From: Deltaproteobacteria bacterium | GTDB taxonomy: Bacteria; Desulfobacterota; Desulfobulbia; Desulfobulbales; Desulfocapsaceae | Length of the DNA stretch: 43,814 bases | Assembly: GCA_026388715.1 (NCBI GenBank) | Contig: JAPLJF010000015.1 | Coordinates: forward strand, 1-43,814 | Direction: 5' to 3' | Shown: positions 34,236-42,230 of the stretch, piece after piece | Position numbering within the stretch: position 1 is the first letter of the stretch | Layout: each line of letters begins with the position of its first letter | The notes under the pieces: generated by a model | Databases searched by the model: none | The model's input: the letters and a program-made list of their open reading frames with translations, nothing else | What the model was told of the DNA's origin: nothing | Translations under genes and position numbers: made by a program

Positions 34236-35090
34236 TCAGCCCTTTTTGAATACTTTATAAATTGCTGAAAAATCTTCCTGTTCTATGCCTTGTTCGAAGG
34301 TCCTGGCATAAAGTTCTTTTATTACCGCCCCGGTAAAAAGGGGTTGCTTCTGTTCATAGACTAAGTCCTGGAGGCAATGAAGATCCTTATAAATCAGGGC
34401 GCTGGAAAAGTGAGTTGAAAAATCTTCTTTGAGTAATTTGTCCTTCTTGGCATTGAGCACAAGCGAGTTGCCGCCACCCACCGCTAAGATCTCCAGAATT
34501 TCTTCCTTCTTCATTCCCGCTTTTTCACCGATTGACAACGCCTCGGCAATGGTAGCCATAAAACTGCCCAACGCCAGATTGTTGATCAGTTTCATCTTGA
34601 TAGCAAGTCCTGGTTTTTGAAGATAGAAAAGATGTTTCCCGATATTTTCCAACACCGGTTTGACCTGTTCATACCCTGCTGTATTACCGCTGATGAGAAC
34701 GGTAAGGGCACCTTGGGCCGCAGGAACGACACTGCCCAGGACAGGTGCTTCCATATACATGCCGCCTGCCTTCTCACAAAGTTCATGAAAGACCGGAACC
34801 TCGCGGAAGTGGTTGGTGGATACATCGATGATGATTTTCCCGGAGATATCACCTGACAAAATCCCGTCTTCCTGGTTCAGGACTGCATGGACCGCCTTGC
34901 TGTCAAACAGGCATAAAAAAATGATATTGGCTTTAACCACTACCGCACGAGGCGAGGAGACGACCTCGGCTTGCATGCCATCTGCCCTGGAAGGTGTCCG
35001 GTTCCAGACCGTGAGGGTATGGCCACACTCCAAGAGTCTGCCCGCAATTGCCTTACCAAGATGTCCAAGTCCAATAAATCCTAAATGCAT
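34236..35090 (-). CDS. Beta-hydroxyacid dehydrogenase family (NAD(P)-dependent)
   Basis: A 284-residue protein. The Rossmann motif GLGHLG (7-12) is followed by APVLGSVVPAAQGALTVLIS (substrate region, about 115-134). K167 in KLINN at the start of the second domain corresponds to the catalytic lysine of the family. Members reduce small 3-oxo acids or succinic semialdehyde and glyoxylate. The exact substrate cannot be told. GGGAGGGA gives a strong ribosome binding site. It lies 21 bases downstream of the DUF1499 gene on the same strand, so the two may be co-transcribed. Confidence 0.88.
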   Translation of the reverse strand: MHLGFIGLGHLGKAIAGRLLECGHTLTVWNRTPSRADGMQAEVVSSPRAVVVKANIIFLCLFDSKAVHAVLNQEDGILSGDISGKIIIDVSTNHFREVPVFHELCEKAGGMYMEAPVLGSVVPAAQGALTVLISGNTAGYEQVKPVLENIGKHLFYLQKPGLAIKMKLINNLALGSFMATIAEALSIGEKAGMKKEEILEILAVGGGNSLVLNAKKDKLLKEDFSTHFSSALIYKDLHCLQDLVYEQKQPLFTGAVIKELYARTFEQGIEQEDFSAIYKVFKKG

Positions 35091-35111
35091 TTTATTTCCC
35101 TCCCTTAATAT

Positions 35112-35648
35112 CTATTTGGAAATCATGTCAGAACCCATGCGCGCCGCGCTTTTAAGAGTCGCCTTGCGTGACTGGTTCGCCTCTGAGACCTTCTGGTTAT
35201 AGAGCTTTTTGAGTAATTCCGTTCTCTTCCTGTTGACACCCGCATCTCCATAACCGACCCTCGACGCTGAGCGAAGATGGATCACGTTTCGGGTCGAATC
35301 GATCCTCACTTCCAAATCATCCATAAAACCAAAAATGGCCGACGAAAAAGTAGCCACAAAGTAATGGTCGCTCTCAGCCCCAATAGTCCCGCCCATATTG
35401 CTCACCGCATTTTTGAGAATGGACAACGAATCGAAGATAAGATTCTGCGGAAGAAGGATGGGATCGATGAAATGGTCGACATCATCTTTTTGCTCACTGC
35501 AGACGCAATTAGGGGTAGCAGGACACTTCTCCAGCCTTCCTGCGACGAGCCCCTGGGCCTTTCCTGACCTGGAGATGCCCCCAAGAACGAAGAGCAAGAG
35601 AACGCAAGCAACGATGAAGAGGGACAGGATGATGAAAACAGTTTTCAT
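35112..35648 (-). CDS. DUF1499 family membrane-anchored protein
   Basis: A 178-residue protein. One hydrophobic segment (about 4-24) is followed by the family hallmark CPATPNCVCSEQ (42-53). ESDHYFVATFSSAIFGFMDDLEVRID and SASRVGYGDAGVNRKR are described here as regions near 93-118 and 127-142. DUF1499 proteins are uncharacterised, usually about 110-180 residues and often exported. AAGGAG stands eight bases before the ATG. It lies just upstream of the dehydrogenase gene on the minus strand. Confidence 0.85.
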   Translation of the reverse strand: MKTVFIILSLFIVACVLLLFVLGGISRSGKAQGLVAGRLEKCPATPNCVCSEQKDDVDHFIDPILLPQNLIFDSLSILKNAVSNMGGTIGAESDHYFVATFSSAIFGFMDDLEVRIDSTRNVIHLRSASRVGYGDAGVNRKRTELLKKLYNQKVSEANQSRKATLKSAARMGSDMISK

Positions 35649-35879
35649 ATGACCGCTCCTTGAAGGGGATAACGTGAGGGGTGCGGGACTGCGCGCGTTT
35701 TAACGCCTGCTCCCGCCCGGACGATCTGTCATGAATCTGGAATCCACACCTTGAGCTCGCTCAAGGCAGTTGACACCATCAGATATAATTCTTCGCCTGC
35801 CAAAGAGAGTTGCTGCGTTTCGTTAAATAATCTCTGCAATGACCACGACTCAAGATCACGTTCCGACTTGGAGGAATTA

Positions 35880-36503
35880 TCAGATACGTAGCCCCACACC
35901 AAGAACGGAATGAAGCGCCCTGGCACCCGATAACGAGAACAACCAGCCGAGAGCGCCGCAATTAAGAACGACGGTTACCCAAAACACGATTTGAAAGGTC
36001 TGCTTTTTAGACTTGTGACGAAGCAACCGTTGTGCGGATAAAGCACATGGCCACCCCCCAATTAACGCAAAAAAGTGCAAGGTACATTCTTGGGTGCGCC
36101 ATCGATCATTTTTTGCGGCTGACTTGTCGAATGCGTAAACAACGAATGTGACGGCGCTAGCAGTGAGATAGAGCCAAAGGATAACTATCGGCAACTTGCC
36201 GGTAAATACCGAGACAGCCACAAAGGCGAGAAAGACAGCAGTAACAATGAGCGAGCCATTTCTATACACAAAGGAAATGGCCGATGACACGCGCTCACCG
36301 AGGAAAACGACACTTCCAGCCTGCGGTCGCCCCTTGGCATCGGTCTTGAGTTCGTAGGTCACAATGTCGTTTACGACTGGTCTTCTTTGTCCGTTTGTAA
36401 ACGACCTGACATGAACGAAGACCTGGTTTCCGCCACTGTCCGGGCGAATGAACCCAAAACCTTTTTCATCTTTCCAGGTGATTATTTTTCCTTGATAACG
36501 CAT
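35880..36503 (-). CDS. Cold-shock domain / DUF1294 membrane protein
   Basis: A 207-residue fusion. Residues 1-70 form a cold-shock domain (GKIITWKDEKGFGFI, then VFVHVRSF), an RNA or single-stranded DNA binding fold. After two membrane segments (about 78-115) comes a DUF1294 domain with AFDKSAAK and ALIGGWPCALSAQRLLRHKS, ending in a further membrane segment. The same fusion is common in proteobacteria, but its job is unknown. The start overlaps the stop of the small membrane protein gene by 22 bases. No strong Shine-Dalgarno sequence is seen, so translation may depend on that upstream gene. Confidence 0.87.
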   Translation of the reverse strand: MRYQGKIITWKDEKGFGFIRPDSGGNQVFVHVRSFTNGQRRPVVNDIVTYELKTDAKGRPQAGSVVFLGERVSSAISFVYRNGSLIVTAVFLAFVAVSVFTGKLPIVILWLYLTASAVTFVVYAFDKSAAKNDRWRTQECTLHFFALIGGWPCALSAQRLLRHKSKKQTFQIVFWVTVVLNCGALGWLFSLSGARALHSVLGVGLRI

Positions 36504-36712
36504 GCCGTTATTTTTAAGATTAAAAGAACCCAGGGAAATCCATGCAAGAGCAGGTCAAACCAGTCCAAAGGCTTGATCAAGTTTCCCCTTATCAGCATTG
36601 ATAGTTTTTCAATAATATGAGGCGGGGCAAAGGGCGCAAGCCCAAGCGTTGCGCATATCAAGATAACTATCCCCCAATTTAATTGATCAACTATGGACAA
36701 TATGCTTTTCAT
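36482..36712 (-). CDS. Small two-TM membrane protein
   Basis: A 76-residue protein with two hydrophobic segments (about 8-30 and 54-73) joined by a basic loop with PPHIIEKLSMLIRGNLIKP. Similar short proteins are often labelled RND transporter in databases, with no experimental basis that I know of. The ATG lies behind GAGGATGAAG. It overlaps the cold-shock/DUF1294 gene, forming a two-gene operon. Confidence 0.7.
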   Translation of the reverse strand: MKSILSIVDQLNWGIVILICATLGLAPFAPPHIIEKLSMLIRGNLIKPLDWFDLLLHGFPWVLLILKITACVIKEK

Positions 36713-37072
36713 CGTTCTTCATCCTCAAAATCGAGATAACCGGCCATCCCTGCTGTTGACTGTTATCTACACAGCAAAAGAGGGCGATTTTTGAAAAATA
36801 GGAAGAGGCCATCATTTCTTATCCCATCCAGATTCCTTGCTGCAGCGGACAGGACAGCACCAGTAAATTACCACAAGACAAAGGGCTCTACACCTTATTT
36901 CTCTGAACGAATGTGACGGTCAATACAGGTATAATATACTCTTAATTTTCATTTTCACCAAAAACCCGAGAAAATATTAGACAGTTGTCTGGTACTCTCT
37001 ATATAATGAATATATCCAGTCGTATTCAGCTGGCAAGGTTGCCTTTAAACCCAAACCACAAGGGGCAGAGTC
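36713..37072. other. Divergent intergenic region with promoter signals
   Basis: It separates the small membrane protein (leftward) from the rubredoxin-like gene (rightward). TATAAT boxes occur at 36930-36935 and 37002-37007 on the plus strand, without convincing -35 boxes at 17 bases. A palindrome AGACAGTTGTCT lies at 36980-36991, just before the second box, and could be an operator. No gene is seen. Confidence 0.45.
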
Positions 37073-37345
37073 ATGACAAAAGTGAAGCAGGGCAAGTGCG
37101 AAGATTGTGGCAAAAATTATGAGGACATTCAAACCGTCTGTGGCCATTGCGGCTACTCACCCCATGGCGTTATTATACCGGAGGGTAGCGATCCCTTCTG
37201 GAAATGCGGCGGCTGCGGCAGAACGGTTCAGGCTGCAAATCCGCCTGAAAGATGTCCGGGCTGTGGCGAGGTATGTGATTTTAAAAATGTTACCTGCTAC
37301 ACGCCCCAGTGCGGTGGATCGGGAAACATCGATCCGCAGCTCTAA
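37073..37345 (+). CDS. Cysteine-rich rubredoxin-like / zinc-ribbon protein
   Basis: A 90-residue soluble protein with eleven cysteines. Pairs C9/C12 and C23/C26 make a first knuckle set. C45/C48 and C61/C64 (FWKCGGCGRTV and PPERCPGCGEV) form a second that resembles the C-terminal rubredoxin domain of rubrerythrins. C68, C75 and C80 follow. It could bind Fe or Zn and act in electron transfer or oxidative stress. AGGGGCAGAG precedes the ATG. It is followed 29 bases later by a membrane-anchored hypothetical gene, probably in the same transcript. Confidence 0.8.
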   Translation: MTKVKQGKCEDCGKNYEDIQTVCGHCGYSPHGVIIPEGSDPFWKCGGCGRTVQAANPPERCPGCGEVCDFKNVTCYTPQCGGSGNIDPQL

Positions 37346-37374
37346 CTTATCAGGTGAAGGGCGAGGGAAAAACG

Positions 37375-37875
37375 ATGAATAATAAATCCATTATCGCCGT
37401 TGCCGTGCTGCTGGCCGGGGTCTTCGGCTGGTTCCTGCACCACTACAGCGACAAGGAAGTGATCAAGCGTACGTTGAGCTCCATTGCGGTCGCACTTGGC
37501 AAGGAGGGAGAAGAGGCCCCGATACAGCTCGCCCTGAAGATGAAAACGGTGAAGGATTTCATCGCCCCGGCCTGTGAGGTTATCGTGCCGGAAAGCAACT
37601 ATCATGAGGTCCTGGATCCAGATCTGGTCATCCGCTACCTCATCGTATACCGCTCCCGCCAGGCCAACCTGCAGGTGGCCATTGACAAGATCCTTGTCGA
37701 TATTCCGGACAAGGGATCAGCCGAGGTCAGCGCCCTGGTCCATGTGACCGCAAACCAGAACCAGCCTGACTTCTTTGACGAAGTCCATCCGGTGAAGTTT
37801 TCCCTGCAAAAGCAGAAAAAGAAGTGGCTGCTCCACCAGGCCACCCTGCCCGACGCCCTGGTGCACGGGCACTAA
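37375..37875 (+). CDS. Membrane-anchored hypothetical protein
   Basis: A 166-residue protein that I do not recognise. One N-terminal hydrophobic segment (about 5-21) anchors or exports it. The rest is a soluble alpha/beta domain with a mid-protein YLIVYRSRQANLQVAIDK and a C-terminal LQKQKKKWLLHQATLPD that resembles the last strand of NTF2-like folds. The ATG at 37375 has GAGGGAA at a normal distance, while the longer frame upstream overlaps the rubredoxin-like gene. It ends just before a partial repeat element and a convergent tex gene. Confidence 0.75.
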   Translation: MNNKSIIAVAVLLAGVFGWFLHHYSDKEVIKRTLSSIAVALGKEGEEAPIQLALKMKTVKDFIAPACEVIVPESNYHEVLDPDLVIRYLIVYRSRQANLQVAIDKILVDIPDKGSAEVSALVHVTANQNQPDFFDEVHPVKFSLQKQKKKWLLHQATLPDALVHGH

Positions 37876-37878
37876 CCG

Positions 37879-37903
37879 ACGACGATGTCGGCTTGAATGC
37901 AAG
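37879..37903. repeat. Partial copy of the TIR element (copy 3)
   Basis: Shares CGACGA, GTCGGCTTGAATGCAA and spacing with the right end of the elements at 23491 and 41857. It lacks the left half. CCGAC/GTCGG and GCTTG/CAAGC make two tiny hairpins between the convergent genes, perhaps used as terminators. Confidence 0.55.
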
Positions 37904-37920
37904 CTGCTGGGGTCAGACGT

Positions 37921-40059
37921 TTATTCGCAAACTGCAGTTCGCAGGGAGAGAGAGATCCGCTTCCTCTGCTTATCCACCTCGAGTACCCGGGCCATAACCT
38001 GCTGCCCCACCTTGACCACCTCGGCGGGATCTTTCACAAATCTGTCGGCCAACTGGCTGATATGCACCAGTCCGTCCTGATGCACCCCGATATCGACAAA
38101 GGCGCCAAAGCGGGTGACATTGGTGACGATACCAGGCAGTCTCATCTCAGCAACCAGATCGTCCATGCTGTTCACATCTTTGGCAAAGGCAAAGATGGTG
38201 AATTCCTGACGCGGATCACGGCCGGGCTTGGCGAGCTCTGCCAGGATATCATGCAGGGTCGGCAGCCCAAGCGTTTCCGCAACATACCTTGGCAGATCGA
38301 TTCTGTCCCTCAGTTCCTGGCTGGTGATCAACTCACTGACCGTGCAGCCGAGATCAGCGGCCATTTTCGTCACCGTTGCATACCGTTCCGGATGGACAGC
38401 CGAATCGTCCAGCGGATTTGCAGCGCCATGGATGCGCAGGAATCCGGCACACTGCTCAAAGGCCTTGGCCCCCAGCCGTGGCACCTTCATCAGTTCTTTT
38501 CTGCCGGCAAAGGGGCCATGCTCGTCACGGTAGGCGACGATATTGGCGCCCAGTACCGGGCCCAGACCCGAGACATAGGCCAGCAGTTCGGGCGACGCAC
38601 TGTTGACCTCCACCCCGACGCTGTTGACACAGCTCACCACCACATCCTCCAGCCCCTTTTTCAGTTCCGCCTGATTCACGTCATGCTGGTACTGACCGAC
38701 CCCGATTGATTTGGGATCAAGCTTGACCAGTTCCGCCAGGGGATCCTGGAGACGCCGGCCAATGGAGACGGAGCCGCGAACCGTGATATCATGGTCAGGG
38801 AACTCCCGGCGGGCAACCTCGGAGGCGGAATAGATTGAGGCTCCGCTTTCGTTGACCAGTGTGACCAGGATCCCGCTCCCCAGATCAAGGCCGCGCACAA
38901 ATTCCTCCGTCTCCCGGCTGGCCGTCCCGTTGCCAATGGCAATCGCCTCAATCTGGTGCAACCGGCAGAGCTCCCTGACAATTCTTGCCGCCTCCTGTTG
39001 CTGACTGCCGCCGTGGGTGGGATAGATGGTGGCGAAATCCAGCAGCTTCCCCTGACTGTCGAGGCAGACCAGCTTGGCGCCGGTACGGAATCCGGGATCA
39101 AGGGCCATGACCCGCTTCTGGCCGAGGGCCGGGGCCAGAAGCAGCTGGCGAAGGTTGTCGCCAAAGACCTGGATGGCTTCCCGGTCAGCCCGCTCCTTGA
39201 GACCGGCGCGCAGCTCATTTTCAAGGGATGGCCCCAGCAATCGCTTATAACTGTCGGCCACGGCCATGGCCACCTGCTCCCGGAATTTCCCCTGGGGCAA
39301 ATATTGTTTGTTGAGAATGGCCAGGGCCAGCTCATCATCCGGCCTGACCGACAGCCGCAGGACCTTCTCGTCCTCGCCGCGAAACATGGCCAGCAAGCGA
39401 TGGCCGGGGGCCTTGCGGGCCTCTTCCTGCCACTCAAAATAATCGTGGAATTTAGCGCCGGCCTCCTCATTCTTTTTCACGACCACCGAATGGACTTGCG
39501 CCTTGTCCGCAAAGAGACGACGCAGACGCGCCCGCATCGGCGCATCCTCACTGATCCACTCGGCCATAATGTCCCTGGCACCGGCCAGGGCCTCATCCTC
39601 AGAGGCAACCCCTTTTTCAGGATCAAGAAAGGTAGCGACAGCGACACCCTGGTCACGGCCGGCAAAGATTGCCTTGGCCAGCGGCTCCAACCCCTTTTCC
39701 ATGGCCATCATGGCGCGGGTCTTTCGTTTCAGCCGGTGCGGCAGGTAGAGATCTTCGAGGGTCGCCAAATCGGCAGCGCCCTGCAAACCGGCCTGCAACT
39801 CAGCGGTCAGCAGGTCTCTTGCCGCCAGTGACTCCATGATCGCCTGACGGCGCTTATCCAGTTCAGCCAGACTGGCAAGCTGATCGCGGATGGCGGCAAC
39901 CTGAACCTCATCAAGGGAACCGGTCACCTCTTTGCGGTATCGGGAGATAAAGGGGACGGTCGCCCCTTCCGCCAGAAGAAGGGCTGTGGCCGCCACTTGA
40001 GCGGCAGCAATCTGCAGGTCACCGGAGATACGCTTATAATAGTGCTGATTCTGATCCAT
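37921..40059 (-). CDS. tex: Tex family RNA-binding transcription factor
   Basis: A 712-residue protein of normal Tex length. The N-terminal helical part includes FISRYRKEVTGSLDEVQ (about 38-54) and DLYLPHRLKRKTRAMMA. A YqgF-like nuclease fold follows (ALDPGFRTGAKLVCLDSQGK), then the conserved SVSIGRRLQDPLAELVKLDP, a helix-hairpin-helix region (LGPVLGANIVAYRDEHGPF) and a C-terminal S1 domain (GIVTNVTRFGAFVDIGVHQD). Tex binds nucleic acid and influences transcription and stress tolerance. The ATG at 40059 is chosen; a TTG four codons earlier is possible. Neither has a Shine-Dalgarno sequence. Confidence 0.95.
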   Translation of the reverse strand: MDQNQHYYKRISGDLQIAAAQVAATALLLAEGATVPFISRYRKEVTGSLDEVQVAAIRDQLASLAELDKRRQAIMESLAARDLLTAELQAGLQGAADLATLEDLYLPHRLKRKTRAMMAMEKGLEPLAKAIFAGRDQGVAVATFLDPEKGVASEDEALAGARDIMAEWISEDAPMRARLRRLFADKAQVHSVVVKKNEEAGAKFHDYFEWQEEARKAPGHRLLAMFRGEDEKVLRLSVRPDDELALAILNKQYLPQGKFREQVAMAVADSYKRLLGPSLENELRAGLKERADREAIQVFGDNLRQLLLAPALGQKRVMALDPGFRTGAKLVCLDSQGKLLDFATIYPTHGGSQQQEAARIVRELCRLHQIEAIAIGNGTASRETEEFVRGLDLGSGILVTLVNESGASIYSASEVARREFPDHDITVRGSVSIGRRLQDPLAELVKLDPKSIGVGQYQHDVNQAELKKGLEDVVVSCVNSVGVEVNSASPELLAYVSGLGPVLGANIVAYRDEHGPFAGRKELMKVPRLGAKAFEQCAGFLRIHGAANPLDDSAVHPERYATVTKMAADLGCTVSELITSQELRDRIDLPRYVAETLGLPTLHDILAELAKPGRDPRQEFTIFAFAKDVNSMDDLVAEMRLPGIVTNVTRFGAFVDIGVHQDGLVHISQLADRFVKDPAEVVKVGQQVMARVLEVDKQRKRISLSLRTAVCE

Positions 40060-40127
40060 GGGAGGGAACAAAGTAATTCTGAATTGATCGGTTTTATGCC
40101 CTCAAGGGACATTACGACTAAGCTCAG

Positions 40128-40175
40128 CCGACCGGTGCCGCATAGCGACGAAGGAGCGGCGCGGTAGCGGGTCGG
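40128..40175. repeat. GC-rich imperfect hairpin upstream of tex
   Basis: CCGACC near 40128 pairs with GGTCGG-like sequence near 40170, and GGTGCCGC pairs loosely with GCGGCGCGG, giving a GC-rich imperfect palindrome. It is REP-like and clearly richer in GC than its surroundings. Confidence 0.35.
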
Positions 40176-40204
40176 ATAAAGCGCCTGGTTATGTCATTTA
40201 TCTG

Positions 40205-40501
40205 TTAAATGAACCACAACGACACCCACCCAACGAGAATTACGACTGGTGGCACCCCAATTGCTAATTGAGCTTCTTTAGACCTAAATTGCCTTTTTAT
40301 TAATGAAATAAACACCACCGACAACCATAGTACGACTACGGAATAAAATGAGATTCCTGTATATTTATTGAAGATATTCCATTTTTCTATGTCACCTACA
40401 CCATCCTTACCCATAGCCAGATCTGTTTGATGACAAAAATATAAAAAACATGCAATTGCGACAAGTTGCAGTATCAGCAGGACTATATAGGTTCGCTTCA
40501 T
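40205..40501 (-). CDS. Small hydrophobic membrane protein
   Basis: A 98-residue protein with three predicted membrane segments (about 5-24, 50-70 and 79-97) and no known motif. The ATG at 40501 (MKRTYIVLLILQ) is more plausible than the AT-rich upstream frame to 40573, although its ribosome binding site is weak. The local AT content is higher than in tex, so it may be acquired. Confidence 0.55.
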   Translation of the reverse strand: MKRTYIVLLILQLVAIACFLYFCHQTDLAMGKDGVGDIEKWNIFNKYTGISFYSVVVLWLSVVFISLIKRQFRSKEAQLAIGVPPVVILVGWVSLWFI

Positions 40502-40588
40502 ATCTTTAAGGCATAATAGAGAAAAAGGTGGTGACCTGATAAAAAGGCAAAATTCAAAAAAATAAAAAAGCATAGGAAAAGAGAAGAA

Positions 40589-40957
40589 TCACCCGCCAGC
40601 GCTCTTCACTTTATACCCAAGGCTGACCAGTTCCTGTTCCAGCACATCCCGGTGGTCGCCCTGGATTTCAATGACGCCCTCCTTGATACTGCCGCCGCTC
40701 CCGCACTTTTGTTTCAGGGTTGTCGCCAGTTTTTTTAGACCCTCGCCGTCCAGAGGAACACCGGTTATCAGGGTGACTCCCTTTCCTTTCCGCCCCTTAG
40801 TCTCCCGTATGAGGCGGACAATGCCGTCATTTTGGGCAGGCATCTGTTTTTTCCGGCAACTGCATTTCACGGCAGGTTCATTGCAGTCGGGACAAAGCTT
40901 ACCCAATTCGGTCGAATAGACCGTGGCTGTGCCTTTATTCTGTTTCTTCATGGCCAT
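40589..40957 (-). CDS. yciH: SUI1/eIF1-like translation factor (YciH family)
   Basis: A 122-residue protein. A short cysteine knuckle (C22, C25, C32, C34) precedes the SUI1 domain (about 45-118), with KGRKGKGVTLITGVPL, CGSGGSIKEGVIEIQGDHR and the C-terminal LVSLGYKVKSAGG. YciH resembles eukaryotic eIF1 and affects initiation-codon fidelity in vitro. The start may also be the ATG two codons later. It stands just downstream of the rhomboid gene on the same strand, 34 bases away. Confidence 0.9.
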   Translation of the reverse strand: MAMKKQNKGTATVYSTELGKLCPDCNEPAVKCSCRKKQMPAQNDGIVRLIRETKGRKGKGVTLITGVPLDGEGLKKLATTLKQKCGSGGSIKEGVIEIQGDHRDVLEQELVSLGYKVKSAGG

Positions 40958-40991
40958 AGCAAAAACTCAGCAACGATTCAAAGGGCACGGT

Positions 40992-41834
40992 TCAGGAAAA
41001 ACGGTAGATGACGGCGGTTAACACGGCCCAGAACAGGATCAGGATAGTCCCGAGCGCACAGGCGGCGCCGAGCAGCCGGTGATTGAGCATTTCCCGGCGG
41101 TTTTCCTGATACCCCAGAAGCAGTCCGCAGAGGATGCCCGTCGCCATGCCGCCGCCATGGGCCCAGTTGTTGATCCCCGGCACCAGCAGGCCAAAGACGA
41201 AGATACTCAGGGCCCAGCCGCCGACCTGCTGGTACACCTGTTGACCATAGGTACCGCCCCGGCTTTTCCCGTAATAGAGGGCCGCGCCGATCAGGGCGCA
41301 GACCGCAGCCGATGCGCCGATGGTAAAAGGAACGCCGGCCAGATAGGAGAGCAGAAAACCGCCGATGCCGCCCAAGGTATAGATGCTAAACATCCGGGCC
41401 AGGCCGTATTCCTGGATAATCAGCGGGCCGATCTGGCGCAGAGCGATCATGTTGAAGACGAGATGGAGAAGACCGCCGTGCAGATAGCTGGCTGATACCA
41501 GCGTCCACCAGCGGTGCAGGGATTCAATGGGCATGGTGCCGGTCGCTCCCAGCAGCAGGAGGCTCCGGTTGTTCGGCGAAAGAAAGCCAAAGGGGCTCAT
41601 GCCCATGCCCAAGCCACCGGGGTTCATGATCAGCGAGAGGACAAAAAAGGCGATATTGACGCCGATCAACCCCTTGAGAAAAAGATCCGAATCTTGGAAC
41701 AGGCGGAGAAGCCCACTGTTTTTCCACCAGGAACCTGGATTCTTGAGGCCGCAATAAGGGCAGACGGTTTCGTTTCGGCTGATGAGGCCGCGGCAGTTGG
41801 GGCAGAGCTGAGAATTTTTGTGAGGAGTGGTCAT
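40992..41834 (-). CDS. Rhomboid family intramembrane serine protease with zinc ribbon
   Basis: A 280-residue protein. A zinc ribbon (C11, C14, C25, C28) is followed by six or more membrane segments. The catalytic pair is visible: S175 in TIGASAAVCAL and H226 in NNWAHGGGMATG, plus the conserved HxxxN (H124 to N128). It would cleave membrane proteins within the bilayer. The ATG at 41834 (MTTPHKNSQL) is preferred; the frame runs upstream to 41870 into a repeat element. No strong Shine-Dalgarno sequence is present. Its natural substrate is unknown. Confidence 0.9.
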   Translation of the reverse strand: MTTPHKNSQLCPNCRGLISRNETVCPYCGLKNPGSWWKNSGLLRLFQDSDLFLKGLIGVNIAFFVLSLIMNPGGLGMGMSPFGFLSPNNRSLLLLGATGTMPIESLHRWWTLVSASYLHGGLLHLVFNMIALRQIGPLIIQEYGLARMFSIYTLGGIGGFLLSYLAGVPFTIGASAAVCALIGAALYYGKSRGGTYGQQVYQQVGGWALSIFVFGLLVPGINNWAHGGGMATGILCGLLLGYQENRREMLNHRLLGAACALGTILILFWAVLTAVIYRFS

Positions 41835-41856
41835 ATGGTGGCTTGATTGGTTGATA

Positions 41857-41960
41857 ATTCCAAAAAACATTCAGGTTGACACCGAAAAGGCAGTGAATAG
41901 GCGCAGACCCACCGACAAACGAACGACGATGAAGATACCTGCTTGAATGCAAATTGGAAT
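41857..41960. repeat. 104-bp element with terminal inverted repeats (copy 2)
   Basis: It starts ATTCCAAAAAACATTCAGG and ends with a sequence whose complement is ATTCCAATTTGCATTCAAG. The interior shares GGTTGACACCG, AAGGCA and CGACGATGAAGATACCTG-type sequence with copy 1 at 23491. It lies immediately upstream of the rhomboid gene, where a promoter would be expected. Confidence 0.75.
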
Positions 41961-42230
41961 AAGTTTATTTTTTATTGCCCCAGATAACCACACCTGCCCT
42001 GAAAAAACCAGAAAAAGCGTGACTGCATGATCTGGGTCATCCGACGAGACCATCTTAAAAATCCAATACTGCCCGACAATTTCCCTCTTCCCTCCCTACC
42101 CCGGGCAAACATTCACCATCACTCTCTGGTGAGCCATGAGAATACTCCTTCAACATCCTCAGAAATTTTGCTATTACTATAAATAGGAGTGCGTTGAGCA
42201 CTAGGGATTAATCCTTTCCGCGGGCAAACC

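Noticed and set aside
41871..42053. Short minus-strand frame upstream of the rhomboid gene
   Set aside because: It lies across the TIR element and lacks any domain or ribosome binding site.
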